A stretch of DNA of 64,000 bases, from NCBI GenBank assembly GCA_944381365.1, contig CALWKW010000005.1, forward strand, positions 90,755-154,754. The letters run 5' to 3'. The notes under the pieces were generated by a model. It made no database searches. It was not told where the DNA came from and worked only from the letters and a program-made list of their open reading frames with translations. Numbering within the stretch: the stretch's first letter is position 1; every line of letters starts with the position of its first letter. Shown piece by piece: positions 42,485 to 52,031 of the stretch. The stretch is from an uncultured Christensenellaceae bacterium (GTDB lineage: Bacteria > Bacillota > Clostridia > Christensenellales > UBA3700). Position numbers and translations under genes: made by a program.

Positions 42485-45007
42485 TTATTTGTCAAAAGTA
42501 CGGGCGATATAGTTTGCAAAATTAACGGGCATAAAGAAGATTGCTTTTTTGATAAGATAATCTTTGAGCCTTGAATTTTTTCTAGCCACATCGCAAAGCG
42601 ACCTTACCTCGAGCTTTTGCTTTAATGTCTCCAAGTCTTCGCCGTCCGCATCGAATTCTACTCGCTTTTGATGATAAGGCAACATATCAAAATAGTTGTC
42701 GCTCAAAGGGGTATTAAGACCTTTTAATCTAATCTCTACGAATCTTGCGTATTTATCGCTTGTGAGCTCTATAACAGCCTTGTCGTTTTCGACAGTAAGG
42801 TTGTAAGAAATATTGGCTTTTTGCAGATTTGCTTTGTTTTCGTCTGTCAAAGGCAGAGAGTCAAAGCTTATGACATTCTGATTTTCGTCAAGAGCGACCG
42901 CACAGAAATAGCAGTCCTTCTTTTTGTATGGATTCAATGCTTTTTTGAGATTTATAGAAGCGATATTGCTCACGCTGTTTTCTTCAAAATCCAGCTTGTT
43001 TGTGATAGTGAAGACGGTAGAGCCGTCATAGGTATATATGCCATATTTGATTTTGACTTTTATAGCCTTGTCGTCATTTACAAAGTACAGATTGAGCAAG
43101 TCTTTGTCATTTTGAATGGACAAAATTCTGTTTTGATTGAAGAATTTTGCACGGTACTGCAAAGCCTTCATATTGTGATAATAATCCATACCCGACCACG
43201 AGCTTACGCCCCAGCAGTCGTCATATTGCCAATATAATGCACCGTTGCATCTATAATTTTTTACTCGCCAGCCTTCAGTGGCATTTTTTATGCAGATTGC
43301 CTGCGTGAGCTGAGAGAGATATACGGTATCTTCGAATTTTTCGGGCGTCCAGAATTTGGAAAGCATATAGTATATTATTTTGCTGTTTCCGCCTATGCAC
43401 TTCTGATGCAATTTTGCAAGAGGAGTGTTGAGATCTGAATAATCCATTCCATCGCAAAACTTTTCTATCGCATTGAGTGAGGGCAGGGATTCTATACCGA
43501 ATTCGCTGCAAAATCTCGTGTCCATTTTGCGATAATATTCGAGTTTTCTCAGTCCGTGCCATACATGCCACAGGTGAGTGTCGCCGTAATCGCAGCTGTT
43601 TATTTTTTTCATATAAGTACCGCTCGAAGGGGTACAAGCCCAATAAGGAGTATTTTTGGCCAAAGTGGCAAGATGAGCGGGCAAAGTCTTGTAGAAAAAT
43701 TCTCCGCAATTTGCAATCACATCTTTTCTATAAAGCCACATCATGGACATGGATTCTATCTCATTGTTTCCCGCCCAAAGACAAAGGCATGCGTGGTTTT
43801 TAAGACGCAAAACATTGTCGGTAATTTCCAAAAGCACTTCATCGACAAATTCTTTGTCGTCAAAAGGATAGGGAGAGCAAGCAAAGTTGAAGTCCTGCCA
43901 TACGAGTATTCCCATTCTGTCGCACATATCATAGAAAGCATTGCTTTCGTAATAGCCGCCTCCCCAAACTCTAAGCATATTCATATTTGAGATTTTTGCT
44001 TTGTACAAAAGGTCATACAGTCTCTGAGTGGAGATATTGTTGATAAAGCTGTCGGCAGGAATCCAGTTGGCACCTCTTGCAAAGATTTTTTTGCCGTTGA
44101 GATAAAAACAGAAATTTTTGCCGTACTTGTCTTCTTTTGTATCCAAAGTAATTGTGCGAAGACCTATTTTCATCGAGCGTTTGTCAAGCACTTTATTGCC
44201 TTGCGAAACGATGATATCCAAGTCATAAAGAGGCTGGTCGCCCATATTGTTGCACCACCAAAGCTGAGGGTTGCGAATATCAATGGTTGTCTTTGCATCG
44301 CCTTTGTATCTTGCGATTTGTTTTTCGCCCAAAGATAGGGTATAACAGAATTCTAGCTGAGGGTTTTTTTGCGAAACTTCAGTCTCGATAGTAAGACTTA
44401 CCATATTGTCGAAGTGATTTTGCTGGGTGTCGACACGCACGATTTTGCATACATCGAAGCATTTAACATAGCAATCTCCCGATATGCCGACAGTGAGAAA
44501 GTGAGGGCCCCAATCCCAGCCGAAATGATAAGGACTTTTTCTTATGTGGCAAGAGCCTGCTTCACCCAAAGTGCTGTTTGGCAGAGGATTTTGGCTTTGT
44601 TTTTTGCTGATATATGAAAGCGGCGAGAAAAACAATACCTTTATTGTGTTTATGCCGACTTTTGCAAAGGGTTTTATGTCAAAAGCATAATGGCGGTTGA
44701 TGTTTTTCGTATCGGCGATTTTTTTGTCATTGAAATAAACTTCCGTAATCGTGTCAAGCATCTCAAAATTGAGCTCGATATACTCATAATCGAGATCTTC
44801 TTTTGACATATTGAATTCTTTTGTGTATGACCAATCGCACTCTCCCACCCATTGCACTTTTTCTTCGTTCAGTCCGATAAGCGGATTGGGAATAACTTTG
44901 TTTGCAAAAAGGTCGCTGAACACATCGCCGGGGACTTTTGCCTCATATATTTTGTCCTCGCCGATCTTATTGAAAAACCATTTGCCGTTTAGCGTGATTT
45001 TTTTCAT
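42485..45007 (-). CDS. Beta-mannosidase-like glycoside hydrolase family 2
   Basis: An 840-residue cytoplasmic GH2 enzyme. The start is the ATG at 45007 after AGGGG; the upstream extension is non-coding. Sugar-binding, Ig-like and TIM-barrel domains follow in order; the catalytic acid/base Glu is in WAGNNEIES (about residue 414) and the nucleophile Glu in SEFGIESLP (about 502). Subfamily features such as HFGWDWGPHF and RVWGGGYYES match beta-mannosidases. It acts on imported manno-oligosaccharides or N-glycan core chitobiose-mannose. It is divergent from the phosphoesterase gene at 45191; the GH38 alpha-mannosidase is 10 kb away. Confidence 0.9.
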   Translation of the reverse strand: MKKITLNGKWFFNKIGEDKIYEAKVPGDVFSDLFANKVIPNPLIGLNEEKVQWVGECDWSYTKEFNMSKEDLDYEYIELNFEMLDTITEVYFNDKKIADTKNINRHYAFDIKPFAKVGINTIKVLFFSPLSYISKKQSQNPLPNSTLGEAGSCHIRKSPYHFGWDWGPHFLTVGISGDCYVKCFDVCKIVRVDTQQNHFDNMVSLTIETEVSQKNPQLEFCYTLSLGEKQIARYKGDAKTTIDIRNPQLWWCNNMGDQPLYDLDIIVSQGNKVLDKRSMKIGLRTITLDTKEDKYGKNFCFYLNGKKIFARGANWIPADSFINNISTQRLYDLLYKAKISNMNMLRVWGGGYYESNAFYDMCDRMGILVWQDFNFACSPYPFDDKEFVDEVLLEITDNVLRLKNHACLCLWAGNNEIESMSMMWLYRKDVIANCGEFFYKTLPAHLATLAKNTPYWACTPSSGTYMKKINSCDYGDTHLWHVWHGLRKLEYYRKMDTRFCSEFGIESLPSLNAIEKFCDGMDYSDLNTPLAKLHQKCIGGNSKIIYYMLSKFWTPEKFEDTVYLSQLTQAICIKNATEGWRVKNYRCNGALYWQYDDCWGVSSWSGMDYYHNMKALQYRAKFFNQNRILSIQNDKDLLNLYFVNDDKAIKVKIKYGIYTYDGSTVFTITNKLDFEENSVSNIASINLKKALNPYKKKDCYFCAVALDENQNVISFDSLPLTDENKANLQKANISYNLTVENDKAVIELTSDKYARFVEIRLKGLNTPLSDNYFDMLPYHQKRVEFDADGEDLETLKQKLEVRSLCDVARKNSRLKDYLIKKAIFFMPVNFANYIARTFDK

Positions 45008-45190
45008 AGCTTTTACCCCTATTCTATATAAATGTTCATACAAATATACTTTATCATATTTTAAGAAACCAAGTCAATACGACATTTATTTTGTACTATT
45101 TATTCAACAAAAAGTGTACTTTTGTCTATTTTTTACAGACAAGTTTTGTGCTATAATCTATGTAGAAAGTATAAAACGAGGGGGGATTTT

Positions 45191-46312
45191 TTGACTAAAA
45201 AACAAAAAATGATTATTACCGCTATTGTAGTACCCGTAATTATTGTTGTTATAGTGCTGATATCCGTATTGGCATATTTTTTGTATTTTCCTTATAAGAA
45301 AGGAAATGTGGAAAAAGCCACATCTATCGCTTTGCCCGACAACGGCGTTGTGAGAGTTTTGCAGCTTACAGATTTACATCTCACTTCTACGCAGATTTCA
45401 AAACAAGACAAGCAGACTTTGAAGTGGGTAGAGCAAGCTGTTGAATTCGCTCGTCCCGATATCGTTGCCGTTACGGGCGATGCAGTGGGCAGCCTTTTGC
45501 CGTTTAGAGGAAGGGACAAGGCATTGATTGCACTTGCAGAAATTTTTGAGGAAAAACAAGTGTATTGGATGCTTACTTTCGGCAATCATGACGGCGAATG
45601 GTCAAGTGCGACAGGCAAAGAAGTTGGCATGGAAAACCAATATCAGGGCAAAGAAGAATTGTATGAACTCTTAAAAGGCTATAAATACAGTCTTATGCAA
45701 AAGGGCGATACTGACGGCGTGGGAAACTATGTCATCGATGTAGTGGACAAGGAAAACAAGCCTGTATATGCCTTTATAAATATGGACAGCCATGACAAGG
45801 CTTTTGACGAGGAAGGCAACAAGCAAGGTTATAGCGGACTTACCGCAAATCAGGTGGTATGGTATGAAAATCAGATAAAAGCTTTATATCAAAGAGCGGG
45901 CAATGAGAATGTCAAATCATCGCTTTTTATGCATGTGCCTTTGTATGAATATACAGACGCATGGCTCAATTATGAGCATGTAGGAGATTTTGATCCCGTT
46001 TACATAGAAGGCAAGGTATATTCAGCCGATACCAATGTAGGTTTTTATGACAAGATGAAAGAATTGGAAAGTACGGATTTTGTAAGCGTTGGACATGACC
46101 ATGACTTCAATTTCGTCATCGATTATGACGGCATATATTTGAGCTATGGCAGAGTATCGGGCGTAAACGCATGGGGAAGACGCACTCCTGTGGGAGCTAC
46201 CGTCATCGATATCAATGTAAATGCAGAGAGTATAAAAAGCCAATACAAAGTGACAAACATTTATCCCACATTCGACTATCTCGAATGGGAAGGCTGGGCA
46301 AAAGGCTGGTAA
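45191..46312 (+). CDS. Membrane-anchored calcineurin-like phosphoesterase
   Basis: A 373-residue enzyme with a start at TTG 45191 (SD GAGGGGG, six bases away); ATG-based upstream extensions have none. One membrane helix (about residues 8-32) precedes the metallophosphoesterase domain, which has LTDLHL, VTGDAVG, FGNHDGE, FMHVPLYE and GHDHDFN. It resembles the eukaryotic-type PPA29 purple acid phosphatases. It acts outside the cytoplasm on an unknown phosphoester. The GH16 lipoprotein gene follows after 65 bp. Confidence 0.88.
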   Translation: MTKKQKMIITAIVVPVIIVVIVLISVLAYFLYFPYKKGNVEKATSIALPDNGVVRVLQLTDLHLTSTQISKQDKQTLKWVEQAVEFARPDIVAVTGDAVGSLLPFRGRDKALIALAEIFEEKQVYWMLTFGNHDGEWSSATGKEVGMENQYQGKEELYELLKGYKYSLMQKGDTDGVGNYVIDVVDKENKPVYAFINMDSHDKAFDEEGNKQGYSGLTANQVVWYENQIKALYQRAGNENVKSSLFMHVPLYEYTDAWLNYEHVGDFDPVYIEGKVYSADTNVGFYDKMKELESTDFVSVGHDHDFNFVIDYDGIYLSYGRVSGVNAWGRRTPVGATVIDINVNAESIKSQYKVTNIYPTFDYLEWEGWAKGW

Positions 46313-46377
46313 TTTAAGTTTGCATACAAAACTATATTACTCGATAATACGATAATTATATGACAGGAAGGTGGAAA

Positions 46378-47361
46378 ATGAAAAGGTGTATTACAACAGT
46401 AATTATACTGAGTATGCTTTTGGCATGTTTTGCGGCATTTGCAGGTTGCAGCGAGCCAAACAATCTCGATAAATACGATGTGTCTTTGCCGGTCCTGGGA
46501 GAAGACGGCTGGTATGAGACATTGTTTGACGATTTTGACGGCGACAGTCTTAATGAGGAAATATGGACGACCTCGCCTCACGGACTGAGATGGGAAAGCA
46601 ATAATTCAGACAAGCCCGAGCAAGCATGTTATTGGTGCAGCGACATGGTAAAAGTAGCAGATGGTAAAGTGGAAATCCGTGCCGAAGCATCGTCTTCACA
46701 TAAATGTTCGGCAGGGATATGTCCTTCTGAAGGAAGATTTACGAGCGGTATCGAGACAAGAAAAGTAGTAGGCGACAGCGACAAGGGTAGTAGTGACGAA
46801 TTGTTGTTTTCGCAGGCATTCGGATATTTTGAGGCGAGAGTAAAGTTCCCTGATGCTGACGGATTGTGGTCTGCCTTCTGGCTTCAGTCTTCCAACCAAC
46901 GCAAGGTTTCTGCCGAAGGCGTAGACGGTACGGAAATAGATATTTACGAGAGTGCTTTCAGAAAGTCTTTGTCAAGCAAGATGGGACACGCTCTTATCTG
47001 GAACGGCTATGGCGAAAAATCCAAAGTAGAGGATTTTGTAGTAAAGCTAGAACAGGATTTGTATGACGGCTATCACACATTTGCACTCAAATGGACTCCT
47101 ATGTACTATGTTTTTTATATAGACGGACAGCCTACATGGGCTACCGATGCGGGCGGAGTATCTCATGTAAAAGAGTTTTTGCGACTTACCGTAGAAATCG
47201 ATGCGGGCGACAAATACGGACCTCACGGTCAAAGAATAGGAGCATTCAAAGAAAGTGCGGTATTCTATGTGGATTATGTCAAGGTATGGCAAAACAAAAA
47301 TTATGAGCAGTATATCATAGATGACAGTCAATTTGCAGGCGAGCTCGACATGGCAAACTAA
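46378..47361 (+). CDS. Glycoside hydrolase family 16 lipoprotein
   Basis: A 327-residue surface lipoprotein: signal peptide with AAFAGC lipobox, then a GH16 beta-jelly-roll. The catalytic motif reads TEIDIYES (E-I-D-I-Y-E), about residue 187, and LWSAFWLQS and WTPMYYVFYIDG are family-typical. GH16 enzymes cut beta-1,3/1,4-glucans, agar, or related polymers; here the specificity is unknown. The start is the ATG at 46378 after AGGAAGGTGG. It is cotranscribed, perhaps, with the phosphoesterase at 45191. A strong terminator follows. Confidence 0.9.
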   Translation: MKRCITTVIILSMLLACFAAFAGCSEPNNLDKYDVSLPVLGEDGWYETLFDDFDGDSLNEEIWTTSPHGLRWESNNSDKPEQACYWCSDMVKVADGKVEIRAEASSSHKCSAGICPSEGRFTSGIETRKVVGDSDKGSSDELLFSQAFGYFEARVKFPDADGLWSAFWLQSSNQRKVSAEGVDGTEIDIYESAFRKSLSSKMGHALIWNGYGEKSKVEDFVVKLEQDLYDGYHTFALKWTPMYYVFYIDGQPTWATDAGGVSHVKEFLRLTVEIDAGDKYGPHGQRIGAFKESAVFYVDYVKVWQNKNYEQYIIDDSQFAGELDMAN

Positions 47362-47407
47362 ATCATAATAAAATACAGCTCAATAAAATTACAGCAAAAA
47401 ATACAAG

Positions 47408-47438
47408 CAAAAAGCAGACAAGAAGTTGTCTGCTTTTT
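47408..47438. terminator. Bidirectional terminator between GH16 and yerC
   Basis: AAAAAGCAGACAA / TTGTCTGCTTTTT with a 4-nt loop; A and T tracts on both sides. Confidence 0.85.
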
Positions 47439-47460
47439 GTTGTCCCTAAAATATTTTATG

Positions 47461-47733
47461 TCATTGCAAAAACTTTTTATAGCCTTTTCCGTATTGAAGA
47501 CATCTCGATACTCTCGACAGTGTGGCAGAAGAAATCTCTGTCGATTCGATGACTTTTGCATAGGTAAGGCCTTGTTTTAGAAGTTTTGCCGCCTGAAGTC
47601 TTTGAGCCATTTGCTCAAGCTCCTTGTTTGTGCAAAGATCTTCAAAAAGCATTTTGCAATCTTCTGTGCTTTGGAGTTTTAAAAACAACTCGTAAAGCTC
47701 GTTTATCATAGCATCTCTTTGTTGTTCGTCCAT
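47461..47733 (-). CDS. TrpR/YerC-YecD-family regulator
   Basis: A 90-residue TrpR-superfamily protein with a helix-turn-helix at AKVIESTEISSATLSRVSR, preceded by EDLCTNKELEQMAQRLQAA. YerC/YecD proteins are TrpR homologs of uncertain effector. It starts 3 bp after the ABC ATPase stop, so it is the last gene of the four-gene amino-acid ABC operon. A double palindrome over the operon promoter (50263-50304) makes autoregulation of transport by this protein a strong hypothesis. Confidence 0.88.
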   Translation of the reverse strand: MDEQQRDAMINELYELFLKLQSTEDCKMLFEDLCTNKELEQMAQRLQAAKLLKQGLTYAKVIESTEISSATLSRVSRCLQYGKGYKKFLQ

Positions 47734-47736
47734 AGC

Positions 47737-48723
47737 TTAATCCTCGTCAATAGATTTTTCGCTCTCGAGCAGGAAGGCTTTTGTCTTTTCACTCTTGGGA
47801 TTGGAGAATACCTCTTCGGGAGTGCCTTCTTCTTCGACTACTCCGTCTGCCATAAAGACTACTTTGTCGGCTACTTTTTTGGCAAATTCCATTTCGTGCG
47901 TCACGACAATCATGGTATGTCCGTCTTTTTTGAGGTCCTTGATTACCTTGAGCACTTCTCTTGTGAGTTCAGGGTCCAAGGCACTTGTAGGTTCGTCAAA
48001 GCAGAGTATATCGGGCTCGAGAATGAGAGCACGGGCAATAGCTACTCTTTGTTGTTGTCCTCCCGACAGCTCGCAAGGATAGCTTTTGAGTTTTTCGCCA
48101 AGCCCCACTCTTTCTAGAAGTGCCACAGCCTTTTTGTTTATTTCTTCATAAGCTTGTTTTTTCTCTTCTTTTGCCTCTTTTGTCAAAGCCTTAAAGCCTT
48201 TGGGAGCAGTAGACTTATATTTTAGTTTTGCTGCCAAAGTGACATTTTTGAGCACATTGAAGTGAGGGAAAAGATTGAAGGATTGAAATACCATGCCGAA
48301 ATGAGCTCTGTTTTGTCTTATAAGACTCTTTGTAGTTTTGTCGAGCTTTGGCTCAAGGTATTTTTTCTTCTTTTGCTTGTCTTTTTTATCTTGCAAATCG
48401 ATGTCTGAAGATTGAGAATCTTCGGCAAGAGTTTTTTGGACTTCTTCTTGCTCGATTTGATTATTTTGGTTTTCTATATCTTCTTGATTTTCTATATCTT
48501 CTTTGAGATTGTCGATAGAAAAGATATTATTGTCCTCGAGATATATATCGGCTTTGTCGGGTATTTCCAAGAAGTTCATACATCTCAAAAGAGTGGTTTT
48601 TCCGCTTCCCGAAGAACCTATAATGGCAAGAACTTGTCCTTCTTCCAAGTCTATATCGATGCCTTTGAGGACTTTTACATCACCGAAATTCTTATATACA
48701 TTTTGTACTTTATAGAATGACAT
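47737..48723 (-). CDS. Polar amino-acid ABC transporter ATP-binding protein with charged insertion
   Basis: A 328-residue ABC ATPase of the GlnQ/ArtP class: Walker [15 protein letters not shown]-loop FQSFNLFPH, signature [15 protein letters not shown] and Walker [13 protein letters not shown]. It is about 85 residues longer than usual. About 75 extra residues, rich in Asp, Glu, Gln and Lys, lie between the Walker A strand and the Q-loop (about residues 65-140), with an encoded EDIENQ tandem repeat, and a shorter insertion of about 20 follows the Q-loop. It energises uptake together with the permease and binding protein upstream. Confidence 0.92.
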   Translation of the reverse strand: MSFYKVQNVYKNFGDVKVLKGIDIDLEEGQVLAIIGSSGSGKTTLLRCMNFLEIPDKADIYLEDNNIFSIDNLKEDIENQEDIENQNNQIEQEEVQKTLAEDSQSSDIDLQDKKDKQKKKKYLEPKLDKTTKSLIRQNRAHFGMVFQSFNLFPHFNVLKNVTLAAKLKYKSTAPKGFKALTKEAKEEKKQAYEEINKKAVALLERVGLGEKLKSYPCELSGGQQQRVAIARALILEPDILCFDEPTSALDPELTREVLKVIKDLKKDGHTMIVVTHEMEFAKKVADKVVFMADGVVEEEGTPEEVFSNPKSEKTKAFLLESEKSIDED

Positions 48724-48734
48724 AATTACCTCCT

Positions 48735-49382
48735 TTAAGCCTTATAATAATCCGTGCGTTTTTCCAGCCACTTGAAGAAGAGCGTGAGAAGTCCGCCGAA
48801 TATGAGATAGAATACGCCTGTATAGAACAAAGGCCAGATTATTGCTTTTGTAGCAACGATGTTTTTTGCCGTCATGATAATTTCGGCAAGACCGATAATG
48901 TTTGCCAGCGAAGTGTCTTTTACCAAGGTAATTACTTCATTGCTCATGGCAGGGGTAATTCTTTTGACTACTTGGGGAAGTATGACAAGTCTGTTTGTCT
49001 GCCACTTGGACATACCGAGCACTTTGCATGCTTCATACTGACCTTTTGGCATAGCGAGGATACCGCCTCTGTAAATCTCTGCAAAATAAGCGGCATAGTT
49101 TATGGAAAAGGCAATTACCGCAGCCAAAAATCTTTCTCTCATCGGTATTCCCAAAATAAGTCCGGGGCCGTAGAATACGATAATAAGCTGAAGCATGAGA
49201 GGCGTACCTCTGATTATCCAAATAAAGAGGTGCGTGACATAGCTTAAGGGCTTGAATTTTGACATTGCACAAGCACAAATTATCACGCCCAAAGGTATTG
49301 CAAACAGCAAAGTAAGAAAGAAGAGCCCAAGTGTATATTGGGCTGCTTCAAGCATTTGTTTTGTGACATCGATAAAACTCAT
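48735..49382 (-). CDS. Polar amino-acid ABC transporter permease
   Basis: A 215-residue HisM/GlnP-type permease with about five helices. Family motifs are [21 protein letters not shown] and the EAA loop [18 protein letters not shown]. It forms the channel with itself or a partner. It starts 3 bp downstream of the substrate-binding gene stop, and the ATPase gene follows after 11 bp. Confidence 0.93.
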   Translation of the reverse strand: MSFIDVTKQMLEAAQYTLGLFFLTLLFAIPLGVIICACAMSKFKPLSYVTHLFIWIIRGTPLMLQLIIVFYGPGLILGIPMRERFLAAVIAFSINYAAYFAEIYRGGILAMPKGQYEACKVLGMSKWQTNRLVILPQVVKRITPAMSNEVITLVKDTSLANIIGLAEIIMTAKNIVATKAIIWPLFYTGVFYLIFGGLLTLFFKWLEKRTDYYKA

Positions 49383-49385
49383 TTA

Positions 49386-50228
49386 TTACTCCGTATAAGC
49401 GATAGGTGCATAGAGTGTATAACCTACCACGAATTTTCCGTTGTTTTGTATATATTCCCAGCCAGACTTTTGTTCAGCTGTCAAAGTATCCCACTTTGAT
49501 TCATAAGCCTTGATTTCGTCAAGACAAAGCTCGCTTGTAAGACCGTACTTATTTGCGATTTCTTCGAGTTTGCCGTTTTCTGCCAATGCCCTAAGAGCAG
49601 TATTGATTTTGTCAATAGTGCCTACATCTTTTTTACGAGCAGCAATACCGTATTGCTCGGCAGGAGCATCGATATCAACTACCATAAGGCTCGAATAAGA
49701 AGCATCAGAATTAACATAGAAGTTTGCAAGCACGGAATCGAGAATTGCTACATCGGAAGTACCTGACAAAACTTCTGTGATTGCCATCATCTGACTTTGC
49801 ACGCCGATTTGGTCGGGGAAATTTTTCTCTTCTGCAAGGCTTGCACCGGCACTGCCGTTTTCATAAGTGACTTTGCCGTTTGCGATAGTCTCGACATTTG
49901 TATATTTTGACTTGTCGGCTTTTCTGATTACAGCTACTTGCTTGTTGTAAAGATAAGGGGAGCTTATCTCAAAAGCCTCTATACGATCAGCGGAAATTGT
50001 AAGTCCGTTCCAGATAAGGTCAATATTTTTAGAAGCGAGTTCTGTTTCCTTTGCATCCCAGCTTATCTCTTGGAATTTTACTTCCACACCGAGTTCCTCT
50101 GCCACAGCCTTGGCAAGGTCTGTATCAAAACCGATAAGATTTGAAGAAGTGTTGCCGCAACCTGCAAAAGCCAAAACGCTTGTTGCTACGATTGCTATCA
50201 TCATAATTGCGATAATAAGTTTTTTCAT
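49386..50228 (-). CDS. Amino-acid ABC transporter substrate-binding lipoprotein
   Basis: A 280-residue lipoprotein. The signal peptide with VLAFAGC lipobox is followed by a solute-binding domain of the SBP_bac_3 (HisJ/GlnH) class: LIGFDTDLAKAVAEELGV, then NIDLIWNGLTIS, and a C-terminal tail of about 30 residues. The internal repeat TLYAPIAYTE-like at the end may be a fragment of the DLIWNGLTIS strand set. The start ATG is at 50228 after AAAGGAGA; the earlier frame start is not needed. Expression is controlled by the promoter/operator at 50263-50312. The class suggests a cationic or polar amino acid, not determinable here. Confidence 0.92.
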   Translation of the reverse strand: MKKLIIAIMMIAIVATSVLAFAGCGNTSSNLIGFDTDLAKAVAEELGVEVKFQEISWDAKETELASKNIDLIWNGLTISADRIEAFEISSPYLYNKQVAVIRKADKSKYTNVETIANGKVTYENGSAGASLAEEKNFPDQIGVQSQMMAITEVLSGTSDVAILDSVLANFYVNSDASYSSLMVVDIDAPAEQYGIAARKKDVGTIDKINTALRALAENGKLEEIANKYGLTSELCLDEIKAYESKWDTLTAEQKSGWEYIQNNGKFVVGYTLYAPIAYTE

Positions 50229-50262
50229 AAAAATCTCCTTTTGGGGTATAAATTGTATATTC

Positions 50263-50312
50263 ACTTTAGTAAGGTAAAGTCATTATACTTTATTTCGCTA
50301 AAGTTGTAAAGT
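50263..50312 (-). promoter_or_regulatory. Promoter with two palindromic operators upstream of the ABC/yerC operon
   Basis: Minus-strand promoter TTTACA, 17 bp, TATAAT (plus coordinates -10 at 50282-50287, -35 at 50305-50310). Two copies of ACTTTA-N6-TAAAGT occur: 50263-50280 across the transcript start and 50287-50304 in the spacer. A third half site (50307-50312) overlaps the -35 box. Centres are 24 bp apart. This is a classic repressor operator, most simply for the TrpR-like protein encoded by the operon's last gene. Confidence 0.75.
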
Positions 50313-50892
50313 GTTTTTTCATAAAAAAATAAAAATTTTTATTGGACTTTTAAGCTTAGTAAATACGAATAATATACGAATAATAAATATTTATTATAGA
50401 TATTAATAATAAAATTATCGTTTAATTATATTGAAAATTCAGAGTAAATATAAACGATATTGTATCTAAGATAGATTTATTTGATTATTATATATGAGCA
50501 CAAACAAATTTTTTTTTAATATCCATAAAATTTTTTATAAAGTTTCATAGTAGAAACTTGATTTTCATCTTTCGACAAAATTCTTTTTTGATCTTTTAAA
50601 TACAGAAAATATCCTAAATTTTGACAAAATATGCAAAATAATAGTAGGTTTTGAAATATAAAAGGCATTTATATTGTATTATTTACGGAGATAAAGTTTT
50701 TTTGCAAATACAAGTCTTCTTGACAAAATGACAGCAAAACTTGGCAGACAAAATCAATTGGATGTAGTAGAATATAGCTGTGATAAAGAGAAAATATGAG
50801 ATGAAAATTTTTTCAAAAATGTGTCGATAAGTTTTGGTTTTTTAACTTACAAACTAAATTTTTCTTTTTTATTTTCCCTATTAAATTTTTTA
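50313..50892. other. AT-rich non-coding region with a candidate 0A box
   Basis: No gene is seen. It contains TTCGACAAAA at 50571-50580, i.e. TGTCGAA on the minus strand, a perfect Spo0A box core, and TGTCGAT at 50822-50828, one mismatch away. No nearby start codon obviously uses them. Confidence 0.4.
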
Positions 50893-51030
50893 GCAAAGCA
50901 ACTCTCTGCCCAACATTTGAGAGAAGCGAAAGCCGTACTCTTGCAAAGCATAGACAAAAAGTCAAAAGCGTTTTCGGGATAAAACCTCCTCAAAGCATTA
51001 TTCCGAATAAATGCAGGAGTACGGGGAACA
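50893..51030. other. Candidate structured RNA or palindromic repeat element
   Basis: A segment with higher GC than its surroundings, containing a 13-bp long-range stem CCGTACTCTTGCA (50933-50945) / TGCAGGAGTACGG (51012-51024), one TG wobble. Inside lies a shorter stem (TTCGG / CCGAA, about 50973-51007) and on the left an extra hairpin (CTCTC / GAGAG, about 50902-50925). An overlapping 62-codon minus frame is present but has no ribosome site. No known RNA class was recognised; direction unknown. Confidence 0.45.
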
Positions 51031-51196
51031 AACAAAAGATGAGTTTATAAATTTGCCGATAATATTGTCGGGAGTAAATGTGTATATATAGCTGTTTGAC
51101 AAGACGGATTGCGTTCATTATCCCTTAACAGTATCCAAATAAATTGTACATAAATCCATTTTGCGATTTGTTTTGAAAAACGCTATTATAAAATCT

Positions 51197-51230
51197 GGGA
51201 CTTATCGGTGATAAGCCCCTTTATTTTTTA
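51197..51230 (+). terminator. Terminator-like hairpin in the non-coding region
   Basis: GGGACTTATC / GATAAGCCCC with a GGT loop, then TTTATTTTTT. It lies about 120 bp before the ABC operon start, and no coding gene precedes it, so it may end a small upstream RNA or attenuate the operon. Confidence 0.6.
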
Positions 51231-51353
51231 AAAACCTTAACAAAATCTTGACAAATATCTTTTAAAAGTCTTCAACATGTCTTGTTATCATTTAATTGAT
51301 AGAAATATTAAGTTTTCGCTTAATTTAAAAATCAAATTATATAAGGAGAAAAT

Positions 51354-52028
51354 ATGATACAACTAAACGATGTCAGAAAAATATACGGCGAAGGAGAAAG
51401 CCAAGTCAAGGCTCTTGACGGCATAACCTTGCAAATCCCTGATGGAAAATTCATATCGATAGTGGGAAAGTCGGGAAGCGGAAAATCCACCCTTCTCAAT
51501 ATGATAGGTGCATTGGATAATGTAAGCTCGGGGACTATCGAGACGGACGGCATAAGAATAGACGATTTGCCTTCAGACAAACTTGCCGAATACCGCAATA
51601 AAAATATCGGATACATATTTCAGGCATTTTATCTCGAGCCGCAGTTTACCGTAATGGAAAATGTGGAAATGCCTTTAATCATTGCGGGCGAGGACAAAGC
51701 TTTAAGAAGAGAAAAAGCACACAAGCTCATAGAGAGATTGGGGCTTTTGGACAAAGAAAACAAAAAAGTCAACACACTGTCAGGCGGACAAAAACAAAGA
51801 GTGTCCATAGCAAGGGCATTGGTAGTCGATCCCAAGATTATACTTGCCGATGAGCCGACAGGCAATCTCGATGTGAAAAACGCAAAAGAAGTGATGGATT
51901 TGTTGAGAGAAATCGTCAGCGAGGGCAAGACGGTAATACTTGTTACGCACAATCAGGACGATGCAAAAAAAGCAGACATAACGATAGAGATACAGGACGG
52001 CAAAATCGCCTGCATCGAGGAAAGGTAG
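51354..52028 (+). CDS. MacB/LolD-type ABC transporter ATP-binding protein
   Basis: A 224-residue ATPase: Walker A GKSGSGKSTLLNM, Q-loop FQAFYLEPQ, signature LSGGQKQRVSIARAL, Walker B IILADEPTGNLD, the TGNLD ending being typical of the MacB/FtsE/LolD group. It works with the two FtsX-type permeases downstream as an exporter or mechanotransmission pump. The ATG follows AAGGAGAAAAT. The permease gene begins 3 bp after its stop. Confidence 0.92.
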   Translation: MIQLNDVRKIYGEGESQVKALDGITLQIPDGKFISIVGKSGSGKSTLLNMIGALDNVSSGTIETDGIRIDDLPSDKLAEYRNKNIGYIFQAFYLEPQFTVMENVEMPLIIAGEDKALRREKAHKLIERLGLLDKENKKVNTLSGGQKQRVSIARALVVDPKIILADEPTGNLDVKNAKEVMDLLREIVSEGKTVILVTHNQDDAKKADITIEIQDGKIACIEER

Positions 52029-52031
52029 CTT

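Noticed and set aside
50847..51035. A 62-codon minus-strand frame in the non-coding region
   Set aside because: No ribosome site; its sequence coincides with long-range base pairing, so a structured RNA or repeat is more likely.
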